From Adhaeribacter_A terreus (lineage in GTDB: Bacteria > Bacteroidota > Bacteroidia > Cytophagales > Hymenobacteraceae): a stretch of 64,000 nt of DNA. The translations under genes were made by a program, and so were the position numbers. Positions 17,476 through 25,866 of this stretch are shown here, piece after piece. The stretch lies in assembly GCF_042657365.1 (NCBI RefSeq), contig NZ_JBHSKT010000003.1:372001-436000 (forward strand), given 5' to 3'. The notes beneath the pieces were generated by a model that was given only the letters and a program-made list of their open reading frames with translations, had not been told where the DNA came from and made no database searches. Positions within the stretch are counted from its first letter, which is position 1. Each line of letters begins with the position of its first letter.

Positions 17476-18159
17476 GTAGTTCTCTCCGGTGCAGGAATCA
17501 GTGCTGAAAGTGGTATTGCTACTTTCCGGGATGCGAATGGTTTGTGGGAAGGGTACGACGTGATGGAAGTGGCATCGCCGGAAGGCTGGCGGAAAAACCC
17601 TGAACTGGTGCTCGATTTTTATAACCAGCGGCGGAAAAATGCACATACGGTAAAACCCAACCGCGGGCACGAAATTCTGGCTGAACTGGAAAAGGATTTT
17701 GACGTGACCGTAATTACGCAGAACGTAGATGATCTGCACGAGCGCGCCGGTTCTACCAAAGTAATTCACCTGCACGGAAAGCTATTTGAAAGCCGCAGCA
17801 CGCTTGATGAAAACCTGATCTACCCCATAAACGGCTGGGAACTAAACCTGGGCGATATCTGCGAAAAAGGCTCGCAGCTGCGGCCCAATATTGTGTGGTT
17901 TGGCGAAGCGGTTCCGATGATCGAAATAGCTGCTGAAATAACCGAAAACGCCGATGCATTTATTGTAGTCGGTACTTCGCTGGTGGTTTATCCGGCGGCC
18001 GGTTTGGTGCATTACGTCCCGAAGCTTTCGCCCATTTTTGTGGTAGATGTAAATATGCCGGAGTTACCGAAGCGCCGCGATCTGCATTTGGTAGAAGAAA
18101 AAGCCAGCACTGGTTTAGCCAAAGTTGCCGAAATGCTCAGACACCGCTATTTAACTTAG
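17461..18159 (+). CDS. cobB: class III sirtuin, NAD-dependent protein deacylase
   Basis: A 232-residue Sir2-family enzyme. NAD-binding motifs GAGISAESGIATFRD (residues ~10-24) and TQNVDDLHE are present, with catalytic His in IHLHGKL. The YNQRR segment (Tyr/Arg pair) marks the desuccinylase/demalonylase type seen in E. coli CobB and SIRT5. The usual four zinc cysteines are not evident, as in many short bacterial class III members. It should remove acyl groups from lysines in the cytoplasm. It is flanked by the cassette-like insert upstream and a KTSC protein downstream. Confidence 0.93.
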   Translation: MKKKLVVLSGAGISAESGIATFRDANGLWEGYDVMEVASPEGWRKNPELVLDFYNQRRKNAHTVKPNRGHEILAELEKDFDVTVITQNVDDLHERAGSTKVIHLHGKLFESRSTLDENLIYPINGWELNLGDICEKGSQLRPNIVWFGEAVPMIEIAAEITENADAFIVVGTSLVVYPAAGLVHYVPKLSPIFVVDVNMPELPKRRDLHLVEEKASTGLAKVAEMLRHRYLT

Positions 18160-18272
18160 ATTCACCACAATTTTTCATCGTTAAACAAAATTTTCAACCA
18201 AAGCAGGCAACCGATTTAAAGTGTATCAGTAAAATTATAGGCTGATACAACCCTAAATCCCGCCCTGCTATT

Positions 18273-18485
18273 ATGAACCGGAAATATTTACAATCTTCGA
18301 ACTTATCGGCCGTTCGCTACCAGCCTTATACCGGAGTGCTGGAAGTAGCTTTTCATGACGGACAGGTTTACCAGTATTTCAAGGTACCGGCAAAACTATA
18401 CGCTGAAATGATGCACGCGTCTTCGCACGGCAGCTTTTTCAATTACAACATCCGCCGGCAATTTACTTACCGGAAAGTAGGTTGA
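18273..18485 (+). CDS. KTSC domain protein
   Basis: A 70-residue protein consisting of one KTSC domain, a small module also found beside some lysyl-tRNA synthetases. The hallmarks are present: NLSAVRYQPYTGVLEVAFHDG, the aromatic VYQYFKVPA strand, and the closing SSHGSFFNYNIRRQF. The molecular role is not known, though nucleic-acid or tRNA-related binding is often suggested. It stands alone 114 bp after cobB and converges with the flavoprotein gene on the other strand. Confidence 0.85.
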   Translation: MNRKYLQSSNLSAVRYQPYTGVLEVAFHDGQVYQYFKVPAKLYAEMMHASSHGSFFNYNIRRQFTYRKVG

Positions 18486-18516
18486 ACTTATAATTATTTG
18501 CTACCTAATTCTCAAT

Positions 18517-19629
18517 CTACTCTTCGTAACTTATAAGCGTAGTGTGCTGGCAAACCGTGTGCAGATCTCGGAACAGCTGATTGAGTAAACTGGTTTGAGT
18601 AGCAGCAGCCATGCCCAGATACGGGAACATTTCGTGCGCAGCCTGACGGGCTACTTTCGCGACTTTTTTGCTCGCTTTTGATACCGTTTTTTTCATTTCT
18701 TCGGAGAGCATTTGCTGCGTTTCCATTTCCTGCCACGATTCATTTACGGCCGCATAAAATGCAGTGCGCGCTTGTAATAATTCATCATGTGCGTTTTCAA
18801 ACTTTTCCCGGATAAAAGCATAGCGTTCCGTTGAAGGATCTTGTCGGCGTTGACGATTTTGTTCCAAGGCTGCAAAGGCTTCTTCCAGGAAATGTAACCC
18901 CACTCCTAACGCAACCACAGCAAAAGAAACTTCGGCAAATTGCCAGAACGGATATTTGTAAAGCAGATAATCAGGAAATAATAGCGGCGGCTGACTCAGA
19001 TCGAACGTTCTTTCTGCCGGAACAAAAGCGTTTTCGGTTTTTATAGAATGACTGCCGGTTCCCTGCATGCCAAACGTTTTCCAGTCTTCAATGATCGTAA
19101 CCTGATCGGGTAAAAGTACAAAACTTCGAACCATTTCTACTTCGGTTTTGGTGGCTTCTATTTTGCAGTTTGCCGTGAAAATGGTAGCGTGGTGCGCGCC
19201 GCTGCAAAATTGCCATTGTCCGTTTACTATGTAGCCGTTTTCTTGTTTTACAGCCGTACCAGTTATCGCTCCGCTACCGGCTACTACCGCATTTTCAGGT
19301 AAAAACAGCATTTCTGCAATGTTTTCGTTTAAGTACGCTGAAAAGAAATTACCGCCGAAGCCAATGGTTACCAGCCAGCCAAAACTTCCGTCTATCTTAG
19401 CAGCTTCTTCAAAAATAGCTAACGCTTCGGGCAAAGGCATTTCGGCGCCGTGCAGGCTTTTGGGCAGAAAAAGTTTAAAAAGCTGATGCTCGTAAATGTA
19501 AGTCAGAATTTCCGGCGATAACTTTCCGGTTTCTTCTAATTTGCGGGAATAATTACGGACTTGCTGAATAATTTCTTCGTTGAAAAACTGCACGTTATTT
19601 TCTCTGATTAAGATTTGTTCTGATAACAT
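18517..19629 (-). CDS. acyl-CoA-dehydrogenase-like flavoprotein
   Basis: A 370-residue protein of the acyl-CoA dehydrogenase superfamily. It has an N-terminal helical domain (LPKSLHGAEMPLPEALAIFE), a middle beta domain binding flavin (GSGAITGTAVKQENGYIVNG, then FCSGAHHA), and a C-terminal helical bundle. The middle FGMQGTGSHS and sparse catalytic residues fit the branch containing group D flavin monooxygenases (HsaA-like) better than a true fatty-acid dehydrogenase. The substrate is not identifiable. It may be the last gene of a minus-strand run starting with menC, although a dispersed element separates it from the lipoprotein gene. Confidence 0.75.
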   Translation of the reverse strand: MLSEQILIRENNVQFFNEEIIQQVRNYSRKLEETGKLSPEILTYIYEHQLFKLFLPKSLHGAEMPLPEALAIFEEAAKIDGSFGWLVTIGFGGNFFSAYLNENIAEMLFLPENAVVAGSGAITGTAVKQENGYIVNGQWQFCSGAHHATIFTANCKIEATKTEVEMVRSFVLLPDQVTIIEDWKTFGMQGTGSHSIKTENAFVPAERTFDLSQPPLLFPDYLLYKYPFWQFAEVSFAVVALGVGLHFLEEAFAALEQNRQRRQDPSTERYAFIREKFENAHDELLQARTAFYAAVNESWQEMETQQMLSEEMKKTVSKASKKVAKVARQAAHEMFPYLGMAAATQTSLLNQLFRDLHTVCQHTTLISYEE

Positions 19630-19658
19630 TTTCGAAAACCGAATGGAAGATTGTGAGC

Positions 19659-19688
19659 ACTTTTTAAGGCTTAAACCCTACCGTTTTT
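19659..19688 (-). repeat. dispersed ~30-bp element
   Basis: On the plus strand it reads ACT5AAGGCT, TA3CCCTACCG, T5. It fills the spacer upstream of the flavoprotein gene and touches the stop codon of the lipoprotein gene. Confidence 0.75.
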
Positions 19689-20337
19689 AATTCGAACTGA
19701 ACGTCATTTTGCTGGACACTTTGATCTGCTGAAAACCGGTAAACGTTACCTGTTCCGTAATTTTGTTGTAGCTCAGATCCAGCTCTTTATTACGCAAGCC
19801 TTCCACGGTAAAATCTGTAAATAGCGAACCTACCGAAAGAACCAGGCCCGGTGGCAATTGCGTAATGCCGGCCATGGTTGGAAAATGCAAAGCAGTGCCC
19901 AGAAAAATGCGGGCTTTTTTCTTGTCGGTATCGAGCCAGTACCAATTGTCTTCGCCCGTAGATTTTACCCCGATCAGGTTCTGGATCAGCGTGTTTTCGT
20001 AAGTCAGTTTTCCTTTGTCTTTTATCATGAGGCGGTGGCCGAAACCAACAGTAGTATCACTGAGCAAAATACCATTTACCGCGGTGCGCACGTGCAGATC
20101 GTACCCGTTAAAACTGGAATGAATGACCGTTACCTGCGGATCCGCTCCCGGATTGATCACCCGGATCTCGTAATGATTTTCCATTTCCTGCAGTTTCCAG
20201 TTCGCTTTTAAACGGGCATCGCGCGAACGCAACGACAAAAAAGGATCATCATCGCCAACTTTACAAGCTGAAACGCCTAAACCCAACAGCAAAACCAAAA
20301 TAAGCGGAAGCGAAAAATACCTGCGTAAACAATTCAT
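19687..20337 (-). CDS. hypothetical lipoprotein
   Basis: A 216-residue predicted lipoprotein with no recognised domain. The start at ATG 20337 gives a clean signal peptide, MNCLRRYFSLPLILVLLLG ending in VSAC with the lipobox Cys; the longer frame to 20454 overlaps the VIT1-like gene and lacks this feature. The mature part is beta-rich, with phrases such as RLKANWKLQEMENHY and TYENTLIQNLIG that recall lipocalin-like lipoproteins of Bacteroidota, but the match is too weak to name. It follows the transporter gene by 20 bp, so it is probably cotranscribed. Confidence 0.75.
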   Translation of the reverse strand: MNCLRRYFSLPLILVLLLGLGVSACKVGDDDPFLSLRSRDARLKANWKLQEMENHYEIRVINPGADPQVTVIHSSFNGYDLHVRTAVNGILLSDTTVGFGHRLMIKDKGKLTYENTLIQNLIGVKSTGEDNWYWLDTDKKKARIFLGTALHFPTMAGITQLPPGLVLSVGSLFTDFTVEGLRNKELDLSYNKITEQVTFTGFQQIKVSSKMTFSSN

Positions 20338-20357
20338 AACCTGAAGGTAAAAGAAAA

Positions 20358-21083
20358 TTAATTGATGACGATCTTTTCGAGCACGAAACCTACATAATAC
20401 GCTATGAATGCAGCCAATCCGCCTAAACCAACGGTTTCCAGAGTGCCACGCCAACGGCTTTTGCCGGTTACGATGCTTTTCATTTGTCCGATAATGGCTA
20501 AAGCAAAACCGGTAGCCACGCAGGAAATCAGAAAAAGATTGCTTTGTAAGACCGGAAAAACGGATACCAGCAAATATGAAAGCAAGGGAATTATGCCAAT
20601 AGCAACGAAAGAGAAAAAAGTAACGCCGGCAGTTTTGTAGGGCGTTTTATCGTCTTTCATCATGCCCAGTTCTTCGCGCATCATGGTATCGAGCCAAACT
20701 TCGCGGTTCGCTACAATGGTTGCAACCACCTGCTCCAGCAATTCGCCCGAAAAACCTTTAGCTGCGTAGATCTGACGAATTTCATCAACTTCCTGCTCAG
20801 GCATATTATCAATTTCCCAGTTCTCTACTTTACGATGCTTGTCGTAATTATCGCGTTCGGCCTGGGTAGAAAAAAAATTTCCAACCGACATTGAAAAACC
20901 ATCGGCAATTAAATTGGCCATGCCCAGAATAATTACCACCGAAATATCGAGGTTGGCACCTGCCGCACCGGCCACCACCGCAAAAGTAGTTACTGTGCCA
21001 TCTATGCCGCCGTAAACAAATTCCGAAATGTACGATTTATCGATTCCAAATAAGCCGCGTTTCTGGTGCAGGGTGGTTTCCAT
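20358..21083 (-). CDS. VIT1/CCC1 family iron/manganese transporter
   Basis: A 241-residue membrane protein of the vacuolar iron transporter family. TM1 carries YGGIDGTVTTFAVVAG, and TM2 carries MANLIADGFSMSVGNFFS, the metal-pathway signature. A charged cytoplasmic loop (~75-140, rich in Glu with EELGM) would bind metal. Three further TM segments complete the fold. These proteins move Fe2+ or Mn2+ out of the cytoplasm. It lies 16 bp after menC. The direction of transport is inferred from the family. Confidence 0.9.
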   Translation of the reverse strand: METTLHQKRGLFGIDKSYISEFVYGGIDGTVTTFAVVAGAAGANLDISVVIILGMANLIADGFSMSVGNFFSTQAERDNYDKHRKVENWEIDNMPEQEVDEIRQIYAAKGFSGELLEQVVATIVANREVWLDTMMREELGMMKDDKTPYKTAGVTFFSFVAIGIIPLLSYLLVSVFPVLQSNLFLISCVATGFALAIIGQMKSIVTGKSRWRGTLETVGLGGLAAFIAYYVGFVLEKIVIN

Positions 21084-21099
21084 GGTTCATATTTTAAGA

Positions 21100-22188
21100 T
21101 TAATTACCGGCCAGTATTTCTGTTTGCCAGCCCAGGTTTTTGCGGTAAAAAAGATAGCCTTTTTCAATAAGCAACGGCGAAGGAATATTGTTGTGATAAA
21201 GTTGCCCGGTGCCCAAACCCTGCGGAATTAAATTACTGAATGTGGAGGTAAACTGGGCAATAGCATTCAAGCCGATATTCGATTCCAGCGCCGACGTGAT
21301 CCACCAGCCAATATTACGTTCTTCGGCCAGTGCTATCCACTTTTTGCTTGCTTGTAAACCACCTAACAGCGTTGGTTTGAGAATAATGAATTGCGGCCGG
21401 ATCTGGTCAAGCATTTTCTGCTGCACCACCATGTCCGTTACCCCAATCAGCTCTTCATCCAGCGCGATCGGGATGGGGCTTTCAGCGCAGATCTTCTTCA
21501 TGGCTGCGTACTGGTTCGGTTTTATGGGTTGCTCTAACGAATGAACGGAAAATGCAGCAAGTTTTGAAAGTTTTTCCAGTGCATCTTTCGGGCTGAAAGC
21601 GCCGTTGGCATCGAGCCGAATCTGTAATTTTTCGGGCGGAGCCATTGCTCTGACCGATGCGAGTATTTTCAGCTCTGTTTCAAAATCGAGGCCGCCAATT
21701 TTCAGTTTCAGGCAATCGTAACCCTGATCCAATTTCTGCAGAATCTGCTGTTGCATGAATTTTTCGTCGCCCATCCAAACCAGACCATTTATCGGAATGC
21801 CAGTTTCGCCCTGCGTAAATTCAGTATCAAAAATTATCTTTTTCCCGCCGTTCTTAAAATCGAGCAAAGCCGTTTCAACAGCAAATTTCAGAGCCGGAAG
21901 ATCATGAAGGTCCTGCTCCCAAAGCCAGCTTTCAGCATTTGAAAAAACGCTATGTTTTTGCGCATTAAAAGTCTGGCAAAACGCTTCGATCTTCTCTTCA
22001 AAATCCGGCCGAAAATCAACACTCAAACCTTCGAGCGGAGCGGCTTCTCCCCAACCAGTGATCTCAGGATTTTTGGGATCGGAAAGCTTCAGGTAGTAAG
22101 CCGTATGCGAGGTTAAACTGCCGCGCGAAGTACGGGCATCGAATTTAAATTGCAGGTTGTGGCGGGAAAAACGGAGTTGAAAAGGCAT
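21100..22188 (-). CDS. menC: o-succinylbenzoate synthase
   Basis: A 362-residue enolase-superfamily enzyme dehydrating SHCHC to o-succinylbenzoate in menaquinone synthesis. The barrel shows the KxK acid/base pair (CLKLKIG), metal ligands in RLDANG, SLEQP and ALDEE, and the C-terminal Lys in ILKPTLLGG. GLGTGQLYHN near the end is typical of the Bacteroidota MenC group and argues against dipeptide epimerase. No other men gene is nearby. A dispersed-element copy lies inside the coding region (21943-21973), giving the peptide TFNAQKHSVF in the N-terminal capping domain. Confidence 0.87.
   Translation of the reverse strand: MPFQLRFSRHNLQFKFDARTSRGSLTSHTAYYLKLSDPKNPEITGWGEAAPLEGLSVDFRPDFEEKIEAFCQTFNAQKHSVFSNAESWLWEQDLHDLPALKFAVETALLDFKNGGKKIIFDTEFTQGETGIPINGLVWMGDEKFMQQQILQKLDQGYDCLKLKIGGLDFETELKILASVRAMAPPEKLQIRLDANGAFSPKDALEKLSKLAAFSVHSLEQPIKPNQYAAMKKICAESPIPIALDEELIGVTDMVVQQKMLDQIRPQFIILKPTLLGGLQASKKWIALAEERNIGWWITSALESNIGLNAIAQFTSTFSNLIPQGLGTGQLYHNNIPSPLLIEKGYLFYRKNLGWQTEILAGN
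21943..21973 (+). repeat. dispersed ~30-bp element inside menC
   Basis: Reads A6CGCTATG, T5GCGCAT, TA4GTC. It is read through in the menC frame from its minus strand and contributes residues ~73-82, the same frame as the cheB copy. Confidence 0.7.
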
Positions 22189-22189
22189 G

Positions 22190-22220
22190 AAAAACGGTAG
22201 GGTTTAAGCGCTTAAAAGTA
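22190..22220 (+). repeat. dispersed ~30-bp element between menC and egtB
   Basis: Reads A5CGGTAGGG, T3AAGCGC, T2A4GTA, immediately upstream of the menC start in the divergent menC/egtB spacer. Confidence 0.75.
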
Positions 22221-22337
22221 AGATAGTTTGCGCGGAAATACTACGATTTTAAGCACGAAGCGTTCAGGAAGAGCCAAACCTTTCACAAAAAATGGAGTTA
22301 AAAGAAAAACCAGAATTCATCAACTTCCCAGAATTAT

Positions 22338-23609
22338 ATGTTATTGCCGGTAGAAACTGCAACCAATGTCTTAACCACCCGCTTCCTGGCTATAAGAACG
22401 CAAACTGAAGCAATTTGCCAGCCTTTGCAACCCGAAGATACGGTAGTGCAACCCATTGTAGATGTAAGTCCTCCAAAATGGCACCTGGCGCATACAACCT
22501 GGTTTTTTGAAACCTTTATTCTGCAGCCGCACCAACCCGATTACGCTGTTTTTCACCCCAAATACAACTACCTTTTCAATTCGTATTACAACAGCATTGG
22601 AAGCCGAGTTTTGCGCAACCAACGCGGTACCTTAACCCGCCCGAACCTGCAGGAAGTTTACCAGTACCGCGCTTACGTAAACGAACAAATGCAGGAGTTT
22701 TTAACCAAAGCTTCCGCAGAAAAATTAGCCGAAATAGCACCGGTTTTTGAGCTTGGGCTGCAACACGAACAACAACACCAGGAATTACTCATCACCGATA
22801 TAAAATACATTCTCAGCACCAATCCGCTGCTGCCTGCATACCTACCAAAACAAACCAAAACGGTATATTCCGAAGCCTTAAAACCCGAAATGCTACCCGT
22901 AAAAGGCGGAATACATGAAATTGGCTACCCCGGCACCGATTTCTGTTTCGATAATGAATTAGGCGTGCACAAAGTTTATGTAGATGATTTTAAGATCATG
23001 AACCGGCTCGTTACCAACGGCGAATACCTGGAATTTATGCAGGCCGGCGGTTACGAAGATTTTAGACATTGGCTTGGCGAAGGTTTTGAACTGGCCAAAA
23101 CGGAACATTGGCAGGCGCCGCTTTACTGGGTTCAGCACGAAGACAAATGGCAGCATTTTACCTTGCACGGCCTGGAAGAAATTGACCTGCATGCACCCGT
23201 AACGCACATCAGTTTTTACGAAGCCAACGCTTATGCAACCTGGGCCGGCAAACGCCTGCTCACCGAATTTGAATGGGAAATTGCCTGTAAACAATTCCAT
23301 CCCGACCCTGCAAATGGTAATTTCCTTGAAAGCAAAAATTTTGGCACTTTGCCTGCAAAAAATACCGAAGGTTGTGCCCAATTGCTTGGCGATCTCTGGG
23401 AATGGACTTACAGCGCATATCATCCTTATCCGAATTACAGCAAAGCGCCCGGCGCACTTGGCGAGTACAACGGCAAATTCATGATCAACCAGATGGTGCT
23501 GCGCGGCGGTTCCTGTGCTACGCCGCAAAGCCATATCCGTCCGACGTACCGCAATTTTTTTCACCCTGATAAACGCTGGCAATTTACCGGTATCCGGTTG
23601 GCCGAATAA
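22338..23609 (+). CDS. egtB: ergothioneine biosynthesis sulfoxide synthase EgtB
   Basis: A 423-residue non-haem iron enzyme joining trimethylhistidine (hercynine) to a thiol donor with O2. The N-terminal DinB-like domain has His52 (WHLAHTTWFFE) and the HX3HXE ligands at His143/His147 (HEQQHQE). The C-terminal formylglycine-generating-enzyme-like domain begins around residue 195 (PVKGGIHEIG) and ends with VLRGGSCATP...RPTYRNFF. Length is standard. EgtD follows 12 bp downstream. Whether cysteine or gamma-glutamylcysteine is used cannot be told from sequence alone. The separate EgtD argues against an OvoA-type fused enzyme. Confidence 0.94.
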   Translation: MLLPVETATNVLTTRFLAIRTQTEAICQPLQPEDTVVQPIVDVSPPKWHLAHTTWFFETFILQPHQPDYAVFHPKYNYLFNSYYNSIGSRVLRNQRGTLTRPNLQEVYQYRAYVNEQMQEFLTKASAEKLAEIAPVFELGLQHEQQHQELLITDIKYILSTNPLLPAYLPKQTKTVYSEALKPEMLPVKGGIHEIGYPGTDFCFDNELGVHKVYVDDFKIMNRLVTNGEYLEFMQAGGYEDFRHWLGEGFELAKTEHWQAPLYWVQHEDKWQHFTLHGLEEIDLHAPVTHISFYEANAYATWAGKRLLTEFEWEIACKQFHPDPANGNFLESKNFGTLPAKNTEGCAQLLGDLWEWTYSAYHPYPNYSKAPGALGEYNGKFMINQMVLRGGSCATPQSHIRPTYRNFFHPDKRWQFTGIRLAE

Positions 23610-23621
23610 AGATTAGAACCC

Positions 23622-24629
23622 ATGGATTTACGCTTAAATACTTCGAACGCAAACCAAACTTCCGAATTGGTAAACGCAATGAATTACGATCCTGAATTGG
23701 CGCGCGATGTGCAGGAAGGTCTGAAGCAAACCCCGAAAAGAATTTCCTCCAAATATTTTTATGATGGTGCCGGCAGCAAATTGTTTCAGCAGATCATGGA
23801 GTTGCCGGAATATTACCCTACCCGTACGGAGTTTAAAATTCTGGAAGAACAGCAAGCTGAGATCAGCAGATTTTTTGGGCTATCCGACTTTTTCCATTTA
23901 GTAGAACTTGGCGCCGGCGATGGTCTAAAAACCAAAATATTGCTCAGGCAACTGTTGCACATGAAAGCAGATTTCGAATACGTGCCGGTCGATATTTCGG
24001 GTGATATTCTGAAGCTGCTGGACAGCAGTTTAAAAACCGAACTTCCTGCTTTAAAAACAGATAGTTTTACCGGCGATTATTTTAAAGCACTGCACTGGCT
24101 GCAGAAAAATAAAGAAGGCCGTAAAGTGGTGCTCTTCTTAGGCTCCAACATCGGTAATTTTGAAGACGGCGGCGACCTGGAATTTCTGCAGGAGATCCGA
24201 AAATATCTGAACCCGGAAGACAAAGTTTTAGTCGGTTTCGACCTGCGAAAAGACCCGCGCACCATCCGGCAGGCTTACGACGATGCGGCCGGTGTAACGG
24301 CGGCTTTTAATCTCAATTTACTCAAACGTCTGAACCGGGAATTAGGCGCCGATTTTAACCTGAACCAGTTCGAACATTTTACCGATTACGATCCGCTTAG
24401 CGGCGTAGTGAAAAGTTACATTGTGAGCAAAAAACAGCAAACCGTTACTTTTTCAGCCCTAAACCATAGCATTTCATTTGCAGCCTGGGAAGCCATTCAT
24501 ACCGAAAATTCGCATAAATATACTCCGGTGCAAATTGAAGAACTGGGCGAAAAAGCCGGTTTAAAAACCGAACAATTCTTTACCGACGAAAAACATTATT
24601 TTGCCGACGTGCTTTTCCGCGTAATTTAG
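23622..24629 (+). CDS. egtD: histidine N-alpha-methyltransferase EgtD
   Basis: A 335-residue SAM-dependent enzyme that trimethylates histidine to hercynine, the first step of ergothioneine synthesis. Diagnostic stretches are ISSKYFYDGAGSKLFQQI, the SAM loop LVELGAGDGLKTKILL, FLGSNIGNF and the C-terminal HTENSHKYT. The start at ATG 23622 puts it 12 bp after egtB, so the two form an operon. The segment 24447-24475 matches the dispersed element in reverse orientation and encodes TFSALNHSIS, in the same frame as the cheB and menC copies. Confidence 0.94.
   Translation: MDLRLNTSNANQTSELVNAMNYDPELARDVQEGLKQTPKRISSKYFYDGAGSKLFQQIMELPEYYPTRTEFKILEEQQAEISRFFGLSDFFHLVELGAGDGLKTKILLRQLLHMKADFEYVPVDISGDILKLLDSSLKTELPALKTDSFTGDYFKALHWLQKNKEGRKVVLFLGSNIGNFEDGGDLEFLQEIRKYLNPEDKVLVGFDLRKDPRTIRQAYDDAAGVTAAFNLNLLKRLNRELGADFNLNQFEHFTDYDPLSGVVKSYIVSKKQQTVTFSALNHSISFAAWEAIHTENSHKYTPVQIEELGEKAGLKTEQFFTDEKHYFADVLFRVI
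24447..24475 (-). repeat. dispersed ~30-bp element inside egtD
   Basis: On the plus strand it reads ACT5CAGCCCT, A3CCATAGCA, T3C. It could in principle be chance, but frame and spacing agree with the other coding copies. Confidence 0.55.
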
Positions 24630-24634
24630 CGCCT

Positions 24635-25741
24635 ATGAAAAATCTGGATCTGTCTTCCGGCGCGGCGCACTTTTTAAGTCCGCGGGCGGCGGTAGAAAAT
24701 ACCATTGCGGCGCTGCAAAAGAATGAAACTTTTTACGGGGAAATTGCGGGTCTGCCAGCTTTGCGAGAAGCTGTTGCCAAACGTTACGAAACCGATTACC
24801 AGGCAATAATTTCTCCGGAACATGTGCTGATCACGGCCGGAACCAAGCATGCACTTTTCACTTTATTTTCTGTGGTGTTGCAGCCCGGCGATGAAGTAAT
24901 TCTCCCCGCTCCTACCTGGTTTGGCTTTACCGAGCTTTTCAAACTGCTGCACGTAAAAGTGATTTTGCTGGAAACTGTTCCGGAAGAAAATTATGCTATA
25001 ACTCCGGAAAAACTGGAAGGTCTGATCACAGAAAAAACGAAACTGTTTATTTATTCGAACCCCGGTAACCCAACCGGCAGAATTTATACCAAACCAGAAA
25101 TTGAAAGCTGGCTGAATATGCTGGAAACATACCCGCAGGTAAAAATTCTGAGCGATGAAATTTACGACCTGATCGTTTACGACCAGCATAAGATCACGTC
25201 GTTAAAGCAGTTCCCGGATCCGCAGCAAAAACATATGCTGGTAAACGGGTTTTCTAAAAATTTTGGAATGAGTGGCTGGCGGATCGGGTATATTATTGCA
25301 CCGGAAGAAATTCTGAAAAAGTGCGTTCATTTCCAGCAAACTACCATCTCGGGCGTAAACCCGTTCATACAGGAAGGCGGTGTGGCTACTTTAGAAAGCT
25401 TGCCGGAATTTCTGCCGGAACGAATTGAAGCGCTGCAAAAAAACCGCAAACTGCTCTGCAACTGGCTCGATAAGCAACCCGAAATTTCCTATACCAAACC
25501 TGATGCTGCATATTACATTTTTGCGGATCTGAACAAACTTCTGCAAACTGAAAAGCTGCGGCAAAAAGGCTTAACCACTTCCGCGAAATTCTGCCAGTTT
25601 ATGCAGGATGAACTGAAAATTTTAATGCAGCCCGGAGAAAAATTCAATGCTCCCGGGTTTGTGCGCATCACGTTTGCCGTTCCGGAAAATGACCTGTTGG
25701 AAACTTTGCAACGGTTATCCGTTTTTTTGGAACAGCAATAA
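24635..25741 (+). CDS. class I/II PLP aminotransferase or C-S lyase in the ergothioneine operon
   Basis: A 368-residue fold-type I PLP enzyme. It shows PAPTWFGFTELFKLL, the NPGNPTGRIY signature, DEIYD (PLP-ring Asp), and the Schiff-base Lys in GFSKNFGMSGWRIGY. Length is normal for aspartate-aminotransferase-like proteins. It begins 5 bp after the egtD stop, so cotranscription is very likely. The pathway still needs a PLP-dependent C-S lyase (EgtE) to release ergothioneine from the sulfoxide. Canonical EgtE is a class V enzyme. This class I protein may fill that step, or act as a histidine/aromatic aminotransferase. Confidence 0.85.
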   Translation: MKNLDLSSGAAHFLSPRAAVENTIAALQKNETFYGEIAGLPALREAVAKRYETDYQAIISPEHVLITAGTKHALFTLFSVVLQPGDEVILPAPTWFGFTELFKLLHVKVILLETVPEENYAITPEKLEGLITEKTKLFIYSNPGNPTGRIYTKPEIESWLNMLETYPQVKILSDEIYDLIVYDQHKITSLKQFPDPQQKHMLVNGFSKNFGMSGWRIGYIIAPEEILKKCVHFQQTTISGVNPFIQEGGVATLESLPEFLPERIEALQKNRKLLCNWLDKQPEISYTKPDAAYYIFADLNKLLQTEKLRQKGLTTSAKFCQFMQDELKILMQPGEKFNAPGFVRITFAVPENDLLETLQRLSVFLEQQ

Positions 25742-25835
25742 AATTTCCTGTTCAAAGCCGTTCGGACAATTTATCTATTTAAGAAAACTTGCGTAATTAC
25801 CCGGATATATAGCGCTTTTTCCGGCAAATACTGCC

Positions 25836-25843
25836 TACTTTTG
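25836..25843 (+). promoter_or_regulatory. Bacteroidota -7 promoter box for the MATE gene
   Basis: TACTTTTG fits the TAnnTTTG consensus exactly and lies 24 bp upstream of the ATG. It overlaps a dispersed-element copy. A -33 TTTG is only weakly matched by a T-run near 25815. Confidence 0.5.
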
Positions 25844-25866
25844 CGCCCCCAAATCCTACCGTTTTT
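25837..25866 (-). repeat. dispersed ~30-bp element abutting the MATE start codon
   Basis: On the plus strand it reads ACT4GCGCC, CCCA3TCCTACCG, T5, ending on the base before the ATG. Confidence 0.65.

Noticed and set aside
21100..22188. Dipeptide epimerase or muconate cycloisomerase as the function of the enolase-superfamily gene
   Set aside because: The GLGTGQLYHN ending and the ILKPTLLGG segment fit MenC better, though there are no other men genes nearby to confirm it.
22857..22887. A4CGGTATATT inside egtB as an element copy
   Set aside because: The spacing is similar and it lies in an interdomain linker, but the last third diverges (A4CCCG), so it was left out of the count.
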